Shown piece by piece: positions 13,880 to 20,349 of a stretch of 20,349 bases of DNA. Under the pieces are notes generated by a model that saw only the letters and a list, made by a program, of their open reading frames with translations, had not been told where the DNA came from and did not search any database. Both the position numbers and the translations under genes were made by a program. Positions within the stretch are counted from its first letter, which is position 1; every line of letters begins with the position of its first letter. This DNA is from Thiotrichaceae bacterium (GTDB lineage: Bacteria > Pseudomonadota > Gammaproteobacteria > Thiotrichales > Thiotrichaceae): contig JALWYT010000152.1 of assembly GCA_026992705.1 (NCBI GenBank), forward strand, positions 1-20,349, in the 5' to 3' direction.

Positions 13880-14782
13880 TTATTGTATAATCCGCTTAGG
13901 AGCGAGGCTATAAGGGTGTTTGATGTAACCAATGCCGAGAAAAGCCCCGTTTTCGGCATATACCCGCAAATTTTTATCACTATTTTGTAAATCGACTTTT
14001 ATGGTTCTTCCCATTTTGAAGTAGTCTGCATCTTTATTGCTGATGGTAATGGGCTTCCAGTGTTTTAATCCTGCATCAATAGGGAGTAGGCATTCATCGA
14101 GGCTTGCCATTTCTTGCATGGCGTCAAGTTGATGAAAATTAAACATCTCGTATGCTTCAAACGGCGAAACAGCGGTACGTCTGAGAGTTTTTACATAGGC
14201 TCCGCAGTCAAGAGCTTCGCCAATGTCTTCGACCAAACTGCGGATATAAGTGCCTTTGCTGCATTTCACATCGAGCGTCAGGCTATTAGCAGTGAAGTTA
14301 ATGAGTTTTAACTCATGAATAGTTACTTGGCGGGCTTTTCGTTCAACGGTTTCACCTTTTCTGGCTAATTTATACAGCGGTGTTCCATCTTTTTTTAAGG
14401 CGGAATACATGGGCGGGATTTGCGAAATATTGCCGGTAAATTGCTGTAAAACATGCTGAATTTTTTCTTGATTAAGCTCTGGAATTTCACGCTCTTGCAG
14501 TATGTCACCTTCTGCATCGGCGGTGGTGGTGGTTTTACCAAGCTGAACTGTGGTTTGATAGCATTTGTCAGATTCTAGTAAAAAGGCGGATATTTTTGTC
14601 GCTTCACCAAAACAAATTGGCAACATGCCTGTTGCAAGTGGGTCAAGGCTGCCGGTATGCCCTGCTTTTTGAGCATTAAATAAGCGTTTGGCTTTTTGTA
14701 GTGAGGAGTTTGAGCTGAAACCTGCTTGTTTATCAAGGAGCAGAATACCATTGATAGGTAGCCCTTTTTTTCGTCTAGCCAC
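13880..14782 (-). CDS. truB: tRNA pseudouridine(55) synthase
   Basis: A 300-residue TruB of usual length. The catalytic Asp47 lies in GHTGSLDPLATGMLP (41-55). The KCSKGTYIRSLVEDIG block and the C-terminal PUA-like region (about 245-300) are present. TruB makes pseudouridine 55 in the T-loop of tRNAs and also acts as a tRNA folding chaperone. The start is a GTG that overlaps the rbfA TAG stop by one base (TAGTG), a coupled junction. The downstream gap to rpsO is 285 nt. Confidence 0.97.
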   Translation of the reverse strand: MARRKKGLPINGILLLDKQAGFSSNSSLQKAKRLFNAQKAGHTGSLDPLATGMLPICFGEATKISAFLLESDKCYQTTVQLGKTTTTADAEGDILQEREIPELNQEKIQHVLQQFTGNISQIPPMYSALKKDGTPLYKLARKGETVERKARQVTIHELKLINFTANSLTLDVKCSKGTYIRSLVEDIGEALDCGAYVKTLRRTAVSPFEAYEMFNFHQLDAMQEMASLDECLLPIDAGLKHWKPITISNKDADYFKMGRTIKVDLQNSDKNLRVYAENGAFLGIGYIKHPYSLAPKRIIQ

Positions 14783-15141
14783 TATGATTTCTTGTCACTT
14801 TCTATTGCTTTGTCGATAAGTTCAGATAGTTGATTGCCGCGAATTTGCGTGTCGTCATAGATAAACTTTAACGCTGGCGTAGTGCGTAAACGCAAACCGT
14901 GACCGAGTTCACGTCGCAAAAATCCAGCCGCATGGTTTAAAGCATCTTCGGCTTCTTTTGCCTGATCTTCGTTTAAGGTGTCGAAATAAATTTTCGCATG
15001 AGAAAAATCACGGCTTACCTCTGCGTCGAGCAGTGTCACCATGCCCACACGCGGGTCTTTCATGTTATTACGGATAATCATCGAGAGATCACGCAAAATT
15101 TGCTGTGATACTCGGTCTGTTCTGGAATATTCGTAAGGCAT
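14782..15141 (-). CDS. rbfA: Ribosome-binding factor A
   Basis: The 119-residue product is a KH-like RbfA with the N-terminal SRTDRVSQQILRDLS stretch (5-19), DPRVGMVTLLDAEVS (33-47) and RTTPALKFIYDD (82-93). RbfA binds immature 30S subunits near helix 1 and helps late 16S rRNA processing, notably in the cold. It lies 11 nt after infB and overlaps truB by one base, the normal order in this operon. No strong ribosome-binding site is seen before the ATG, so translation is probably coupled to infB. Confidence 0.96.
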   Translation of the reverse strand: MPYEYSRTDRVSQQILRDLSMIIRNNMKDPRVGMVTLLDAEVSRDFSHAKIYFDTLNEDQAKEAEDALNHAAGFLRRELGHGLRLRTTPALKFIYDDTQIRGNQLSELIDKAIESDKKS

Positions 15142-15152
15142 GGTGTAGCAAT

Positions 15153-18014
15153 CTATATCTTTCTGCGAACTTCTTTGCGTTCAAAGCACTCAATTTGGTC
15201 GCCGACTTTGACATCGTTGTAATTCTTAACGGCAATACCACATTCGGTACCGCTTACGACCTCATTCACAATGTCTTTGTGACGGCGTAGGGATTCTAGC
15301 TCGCCTTCAAAGACAACGACATTATCACGCAATACACGAATTGGTAGACCTTGACGCACTGCACCGTCAAGCACTAAGCAACCTGCGGCAGCACCAAAGC
15401 TGGATGAGCGGAAGACTTCTTTTACTTCAGCTAGACCAACAAATTTTTCTCGAAGCTCAGGAGCTAACATACCTGACATAGCATCACGAACATCATCAAT
15501 AACTTCATAGATCACACTGTAATAACGAATTTCAGCACCAGCTTCAGAGGCAATACGTTTTGCAGCCGCATCAGCTCGAACATTAAAGCCAATCATGACT
15601 GCACCTGCCGCAATCGCAAGGTTGACATCGGTTTCACTAAAGCCACCAACACCTGAACCCACAATTTTAACAGCGACTTCATCGGTTGATAATTCAGTTA
15701 ATGCACTACGTAACGCTTCAACACTGCCTTGGACATCGGCTTTGATAAGTATTGAGACTTCTAGTTTTTCCCCATCTTTCATTTTAGAGAACATGGCATC
15801 AAGTTTTGCGGCTTGTTGAGCGGCAAATAAGGAATCTTTTTCATGTTGACGACGAGATTCAGCGATTTCTTTGGCTTTACGCTCATCAGAAACAACTAAT
15901 AATTCATCACCTGCATTGGGAGCACCTGATAAACCAAGCACTGATACAGGGATTGATGGTCCTGCACTATCAACTTGTTTACCAAATTCATTGAATAAGG
16001 CTCTGACTCGACCGTATTCTTTACCGCTTAAAACAAAGTCACCTTTTTTCAGTGTGCCTGATTTAACCAATACTGTCGCAACTGCACCGCGACCTTTTTC
16101 GATGCTTGCTTCAACGACGATTCCTTTTGCTGGTCCTTCAACAGGTGCTTTTAGCTCTAGTACTTCGGAGACTAATAAAATAGATTCTAATAATTCATCA
16201 ATGCCCTCGCCTGTATGTGCAGAGACATTAACGAATACATCATCCCCCCCCCAGTCATCAGGAATAACTTCATGTTGACTGAGTTCATTTTTAACACGCT
16301 CTGGGTCAGCGGTTTCTTTATCTATTTTATTGATTGCAACAATTAATGGTACATCAGCATTACGGGCATGTTGAATAGATTCTTGAGTTTGTGGCATCAC
16401 ACCATCGTCTGCAGCAACAACTAAAATAGCAATATCGGTTGCATTGGTGCCACGAGCACGCATGGCTGAGAAAGCGGCATGACCTGGAGTGTCTAAGAAT
16501 GTAATTACGCCAGTAGGTGTTTTTACATGATATGCCCCAATATGTTGGGTAATGCCTCCTGCTTCACCTGCAGTAACACGACTTTTACGGATGTAATCCA
16601 ATAATGAGGTTTTACCATGATCGACATGCCCCATAATGGTTACTACCGGCGGACGAGGTAATAATTCGTATTCCTTGTCATCTTCTATTAGCTGAGCAAC
16701 AAGGGTTTCATCATCTTCCTCAACCATGGGGATTGCTTTATGCCCCATTTCTTCTACGACAAGAATAGCGGTATCTTGGTCTAAAGTTTGGTTGATGGTT
16801 GCCATTACGCCCATGCTCATCATGGTTTTAATGACTTCTACCCCTTGCACTTTTAATTCTTTGGCTAAATCACCAACAATGATGCTTTCTGGGATTTCAA
16901 CTTCACGCACAACAGGAGCCGTTGGTTTTTCAAATTTATGTTTGCTAACATCAATGTTCACTTCTGGCTGATTATGTTTGACTTTTTTGGTTTTACGTTT
17001 ATTTGAAGATTTTTTATCTTTTGATAAGTGTAACTCATTACCATCATTGATTGCATTACGTAAACGTTTAGGTCCTTTTTTCTTCGCTTTATCTTGAGTG
17101 GTATGATCGTGTTTATCTTGCTCTTTTTTATTTTCTGCTTCAGGCTTTTCTACTGGTTTATTTGCTTTGCGAGAAGGGCGACGCTTAAACATTAATTCTG
17201 CTTCAGCTCTTGCCTTTGCTGCAACGGCATCACGCTGTTCTTTACCGCTTAAATAGGGTGTTTTCTCTGTTTTTGTTTCTGTTACTACAGGGGTGTTTTC
17301 TGTTTTTATTTGCTCCTGAGGTGGTTCCGTATTTTCTACCTGTTTTATTATATTATCATTGCTAGGTTTTTCTTCAGGTCTTTTTTCTGTTTTAGTCGCA
17401 GTAGTTTTAGGTGCACTGGTTTGATCCTGTTGCTTTGTAGTAGTAGCTGTTGTTTTATTCGTTATAGCTGTATGCTGGGGTTCAGGTTCAGCACTGCATT
17501 CTGTTGTAGGTGTAGTTTCTTGCTTTATTGCTTTTTCTGTCACATTAGCTTGTGATTTAGTTTCTTTTTTTGCTCGTTTTTGTGCAGCCTTACTGGCAGC
17601 TTCACGTGCTTTACGTTCTGCTTCAAGTTGCTTTGCAAGTTGTTCGGAGCGGCTAATAGTAACATTTTTTTCTTCCTTAACTTCTTCTGCTGAAGTTGTG
17701 GTCGTGATCGCCGCTTTTTTTAATAGACCTTTTTTACGACGTACAGCAACATTAACGGTCTTTCCTGTCTTTTCACCACGCGAACCCGAGACTTTTAGTA
17801 CGCTTTTCTTTTTAAGTCCAAGTTTTGAGCTTTTTGATGCCGTAGCAATTTTTTGCCCTGCCTGCATGTATTGAAGCAGTTGTAATCTTTCAGTCGTTGT
17901 AATTTTATCTTCCGCTGTTGAGGCTTGTATGCCTGCACCCTGTAGTTGCGTTAGCAATATCTCAACAGGAGCACCGATTTGCTTGGCTAATTCTTTTACC
18001 ATAATGTCTGACAT
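15153..18014 (-). CDS. infB: Translation initiation factor IF-2
   Basis: This 953-residue IF-2 is longer than the 890-residue E. coli protein, because of a Lys/Glu/Thr/Pro-rich low-complexity linker at about 60-365. An IF2_N domain lies at 1-52 and a second at about 372-425. The GTPase domain has all motifs: GHVDHGKT (462-469), GGITQHIGAY (486-495), DTPG (508-511), NKID (562-565) and SAH (598-600). Two beta-barrel domains and the fMet-tRNA-binding C-terminal domain follow. IF-2 brings initiator tRNA to the 30S and promotes subunit joining. The ATG has AGGAG 9 nt upstream and lies 20 nt after nusA. A run of nine G (16244-16252) lies in codons 588-591 with the frame intact. Confidence 0.98.
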   Translation of the reverse strand: MSDIMVKELAKQIGAPVEILLTQLQGAGIQASTAEDKITTTERLQLLQYMQAGQKIATASKSSKLGLKKKSVLKVSGSRGEKTGKTVNVAVRRKKGLLKKAAITTTTSAEEVKEEKNVTISRSEQLAKQLEAERKAREAASKAAQKRAKKETKSQANVTEKAIKQETTPTTECSAEPEPQHTAITNKTTATTTKQQDQTSAPKTTATKTEKRPEEKPSNDNIIKQVENTEPPQEQIKTENTPVVTETKTEKTPYLSGKEQRDAVAAKARAEAELMFKRRPSRKANKPVEKPEAENKKEQDKHDHTTQDKAKKKGPKRLRNAINDGNELHLSKDKKSSNKRKTKKVKHNQPEVNIDVSKHKFEKPTAPVVREVEIPESIIVGDLAKELKVQGVEVIKTMMSMGVMATINQTLDQDTAILVVEEMGHKAIPMVEEDDETLVAQLIEDDKEYELLPRPPVVTIMGHVDHGKTSLLDYIRKSRVTAGEAGGITQHIGAYHVKTPTGVITFLDTPGHAAFSAMRARGTNATDIAILVVAADDGVMPQTQESIQHARNADVPLIVAINKIDKETADPERVKNELSQHEVIPDDWGGDDVFVNVSAHTGEGIDELLESILLVSEVLELKAPVEGPAKGIVVEASIEKGRGAVATVLVKSGTLKKGDFVLSGKEYGRVRALFNEFGKQVDSAGPSIPVSVLGLSGAPNAGDELLVVSDERKAKEIAESRRQHEKDSLFAAQQAAKLDAMFSKMKDGEKLEVSILIKADVQGSVEALRSALTELSTDEVAVKIVGSGVGGFSETDVNLAIAAGAVMIGFNVRADAAAKRIASEAGAEIRYYSVIYEVIDDVRDAMSGMLAPELREKFVGLAEVKEVFRSSSFGAAAGCLVLDGAVRQGLPIRVLRDNVVVFEGELESLRRHKDIVNEVVSGTECGIAVKNYNDVKVGDQIECFERKEVRRKI

Positions 18015-18034
18015 ATGAGTAATCTCCTGTGAAC

Positions 18035-19528
18035 TTATTGTTCCGCATTATTCTCTGCAAACCAAGGGGCACGAGCGGTCATAATTAACTGCCCTGCTTT
18101 TTCCTCGGTCATTCCTTCAAATTCTAGCAATTCATCAATTGATAATTCTGCTAGATCTTCCATTGTACAGATACCTTTTTTAGCTAATTCAAAAGCTAAA
18201 GTATCATCCATACCATTCATTGTCTTTAAATCATCTGCAGGAATACCTGCTTCACCTGCTATTGCCATCGTTAGTAAGGCAGTTTGTGCTCGATTGCGAA
18301 GTTCTGTAACGATTTCTTCATCGAAGCCCTCGATACCTGCAAATTCTTCATCTGGAACATAGGCAACTTCATCAATACTGGTAAAGCCTTCTTCAACTAA
18401 TGCAGATGCGATTTCTCTATCGACATCTAGTTTGGTCATAAATAGCTCCAATGTCTTTTTCTGATCAGCTTCTTCACGGGCTTGCATTTCTGATTCAGAC
18501 ATGACATTCAGCTCCCAGCCTGTTAATTCACTGGCTAGACGAACATTTTGACCGCCTACACCAATTGCCTGTGATAATTTACCATCTGCAACACTAATAT
18601 CCATTGATTTTTTGTCTTCATCAACAAGAATAGATATAACTTCAGCGGGAGACATGGCTTTAATAACAAAAGTAGCGATATTTTCATCCCATAGAATAAT
18701 ATCAACACGTTCTTTATTTAGTTCATCAGTCACCGTTTGGATTCGAGAACCTCGCATACCAACACAGGCACCAACAGGATCGAGATTCGGAACATTCGAT
18801 ACTACGGCTACTTTTGCTCGTGAGCCTGGGTCACGGGCAACTGCCATAATATCAATCATTTCCTGACCAATTTCAGGGACTTCCAATTTCATTAATTCAA
18901 TCAAAAAGTTTGGATGCACGCGACTGACAATAACACGTGGTCCGCGTCCTTCTTCTTTGATTTCTTTTAAATAGCCTCGCATACGTTCGCCTATACGAGC
19001 GGATTCCCGTGGTATCATTTCGTCACGTGGAATTAAGGCCTCAGCATTTTCACCGAGGTCAAGTACTATACCACGGCGGTCTATTCGTTTCACCGTCCCC
19101 ATAATTAATTCACCAATCCGGTCACGATAAGCATCAATAACACGTTGGCGTTCCGCTTCCCTTACCTTTTGTACAATCACTTGCTTGGCTGTTTGTGCTG
19201 CAATACGACCAAATTCAATCGATTCTATTTCTTCCTCAATATAATCACCTACTTCAATATTGGGTTTTTTTAGTTTTGCATAGCTGTATAATATTTGTCG
19301 TTGAGGGTTTTCAAAATTTGGATCTTCATCATCTAGTACTAACCAACGACGATAGCTGTCATAGTTGCCTGTAGAGCGGTCAATATCAACTCTTACGTCC
19401 ATATCCATGCCATATTTTTTACGTGTAGCAGTAGCTAGTGCTGCTTCAACTGCACTAAAGATAATTTCTTTATCTACATTTTTTTCATTAGATACTGCAT
19501 CTACAACGTATAAAATTTCTTTACTCAT
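18035..19528 (-). CDS. nusA: Transcription termination/antitermination protein NusA
   Basis: A 497-residue NusA, essentially the E. coli length. The order is an RNA-polymerase-binding N-domain (1-130), S1 (about 137-200), KH1 with GMRG (257-260), KH2 with GVGG (323-326), and two acidic repeats at about 365-425 and 440-495. The acidic repeats mark the gammaproteobacterial/proteobacterial form. NusA modulates pausing, intrinsic termination and rRNA antitermination. It lies between rimP (47-nt gap) and infB. The Shine-Dalgarno is weak (GAGA 12 nt upstream). Confidence 0.98.
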   Translation of the reverse strand: MSKEILYVVDAVSNEKNVDKEIIFSAVEAALATATRKKYGMDMDVRVDIDRSTGNYDSYRRWLVLDDEDPNFENPQRQILYSYAKLKKPNIEVGDYIEEEIESIEFGRIAAQTAKQVIVQKVREAERQRVIDAYRDRIGELIMGTVKRIDRRGIVLDLGENAEALIPRDEMIPRESARIGERMRGYLKEIKEEGRGPRVIVSRVHPNFLIELMKLEVPEIGQEMIDIMAVARDPGSRAKVAVVSNVPNLDPVGACVGMRGSRIQTVTDELNKERVDIILWDENIATFVIKAMSPAEVISILVDEDKKSMDISVADGKLSQAIGVGGQNVRLASELTGWELNVMSESEMQAREEADQKKTLELFMTKLDVDREIASALVEEGFTSIDEVAYVPDEEFAGIEGFDEEIVTELRNRAQTALLTMAIAGEAGIPADDLKTMNGMDDTLAFELAKKGICTMEDLAELSIDELLEFEGMTEEKAGQLIMTARAPWFAENNAEQ

Positions 19529-19575
19529 GATTTATTTTCTCACTAAGCATCATTTGTGGCTGATTTAGGTATCCG

Positions 19576-20043
19576 TTACTGCTTGAACTTGCCCATTTTA
19601 ATATCGATTTGTAAACGTGCTCGATCAATAAGTTCAAAAGGAATTTCATAGTCTAAATTATCAATTTCAACAATAACTTCTGTTTCAGTAACAGCAACTA
19701 TTTCACCTTTGAAATTTCTTCTAGCATTAATAGGGAGGCGCGTGCGTATTTTTACTGTTTCACCGATATATTGTGCGTATTGTTCAGGGTCAAATAAAAC
19801 TCTATCAATACCTGGAGATGAAATTTCAAGAATATAGGCAACAGGAATAATATCTTCAACATCAAGTACAGCACCTAATTGTCGGCTTACTATTGAGCAA
19901 TCATCTATACTAATGCCATTTTCTGATTCAATAAAGATTCGAAGTAGAGCACTTTCAGCTTGTGGGCGGTATTCATAGCCCCATATGTCATAGCCAAGCC
20001 CGTTGACCGTTGATCTTATAATGTTATCTAATTCCTGTTGCAC
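19576..20043 (-). CDS. rimP: Ribosome maturation factor RimP
   Basis: The 155-residue protein has the RimP two-domain layout: an N-terminal alpha/beta domain (about 1-82, with ALLRIFIE and DCSIVSRQLGAVLD) and a C-terminal SH3-like barrel (about 85-150). The EISSPGIDRVL motif (88-98) is diagnostic. RimP helps 30S assembly around S12 and S19. The start is a GTG at 20041-20043; an in-frame TGA three codons upstream (20050-20052) rules out a longer protein, and no nearby internal ATG fits the family N-terminus. It opens the protein-coding part of the operon just after tRNA-fMet and a terminator. Confidence 0.96.
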   Translation of the reverse strand: MQQELDNIIRSTVNGLGYDIWGYEYRPQAESALLRIFIESENGISIDDCSIVSRQLGAVLDVEDIIPVAYILEISSPGIDRVLFDPEQYAQYIGETVKIRTRLPINARRNFKGEIVAVTETEVIVEIDNLDYEIPFELIDRARLQIDIKMGKFKQ

Positions 20044-20067
20044 GCAATTTCACTATATTTTGGGCAA

Positions 20068-20090
20068 TAAAAAAGCCCCATAATGGGGCT
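20068..20090 (-). terminator. Terminator/attenuator between tRNA-fMet and rimP
   Basis: On the minus strand AGCCCCA (20090-20084) pairs with TGGGGCT (20080-20074) around a 3-nt loop, followed by TTTTTTATT. It lies 44 nt after the tRNA 3' end and 25 nt before rimP. It would end the tRNA transcript, with read-through needed to express rimP-nusA-infB if they share the tRNA promoter. Confidence 0.88.
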
Positions 20091-20133
20091 CCTTAATCAC
20101 TGAATTCAATAAAAATGAACTCATTTTTAATAT

Positions 20134-20210
<77 letters not shown>

Positions 20211-20223
20211 TCAGAGGTAGACT

Positions 20224-20252
20224 ATAGTAGAGATTTGTTTACTAAAAAGCAA
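20224..20252 (-). promoter_or_regulatory. Promoter for tRNA-fMet and probably the rimP-nusA-infB operon
   Basis: On the minus strand, TTGCTT (20252-20247) and TACTAT (20229-20224) are separated by exactly 17 nt. The -10 ends 13 nt before the tRNA 5' end, giving a start near 20217. AT-rich sequence upstream (about 20256-20302) could act as an UP element. It is the clearest sigma-70 promoter in the window. Confidence 0.75.
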
Positions 20253-20349
20253 GAGAAAATTTTGGCTAATTTAATTTATTTTTTTGTAGTTTTTAAAAAA
20301 TCGTTGTAGTACAAGTGCGATTTCCGATTTGATATACTTCTAGGGTCGT

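Noticed and set aside
17100..17750. Repetitive, low-complexity coding sequence in infB as a possible insertion
   Set aside because: A long charged linker between the N-terminal domains and the GTPase core is normal and variable in proteobacterial IF-2.
15153..18014. Frameshift or pseudogene in infB because of the nine-base G run
   Set aside because: The reading frame is intact over 953 residues and the WGG residues are conserved in IF-2.

Overview
The window is an AT-rich chromosomal segment from a bacterium. The right half (about 10.99-20.22 kb) reads, on the minus strand, initiator tRNA-rimP-nusA-infB-rbfA-truB-rpsO-pnp, the translation/transcription/RNA-decay order known from Gammaproteobacteria such as E. 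coli. A rhodanese plus DsrE2-type sulfur-carrier pair at the left edge and a GatCAB amidotransferase operon suggest a gammaproteobacterium with sulfur-oxidising or sulfur-trafficking ability. The genus cannot be named from this sequence. No prophage, transposase, CRISPR array or toxin-antitoxin module is visible.

Layout. (1) 1-1406, plus strand: a promoter-rich leader, a single-domain rhodanese, a DsrE2-like protein and an intrinsic terminator. (2) 1428-2923, plus strand: a flavodoxin-fold NADPH-dependent FMN reductase-like protein and a YaeI/YkuE-type metallophosphoesterase, ending 1 nt from the convergent gatC. (3) 2925-6142, minus strand: gatA-gatB-gatC, tightly packed and in the order A-B-C rather than the more familiar C-A-B. 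(4) 6143-6516: a 374-bp AT-rich divergent intergenic region. (5) 6517-8898, plus strand: cobT-cobC-cobS, three enzymes of cobalamin nucleotide-loop assembly. (6) 8946-10702, minus strand: an unrecognised four-helix membrane protein and an ECF sigma factor overlapping its RskA-type membrane anti-sigma factor. A possible small, frameshifted ORF diverges from the sigma gene. (7) 10989-20210, minus strand: the conserved metY-to-pnp block, with terminators or attenuators after the tRNA and after rpsO, and structured leaders before rpsO and pnp.

How the genes work together. The right-hand block couples initiation (initiator tRNA, IF2), 30S maturation (RimP, RbfA, S15), tRNA modification (TruB), elongation and antitermination control (NusA) and mRNA decay (PNPase). 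GatCAB makes Gln-tRNA and/or Asn-tRNA by amidation. CobT, CobC and CobS finish adenosylcobalamin. The rhodanese and DsrE2 pair probably passes persulfide sulfur between carriers. The sigma/anti-sigma pair would respond to an unknown envelope or redox signal.

Most of the window is ordinary housekeeping sequence. The items most worth a second look are the U1-U72 mismatch in the initiator tRNA, a pseudoknot-compatible leader upstream of rpsO, the long hairpin before pnp, and a small ORF at 10821-10942 with a slippery heptamer. No clearly new system was found.
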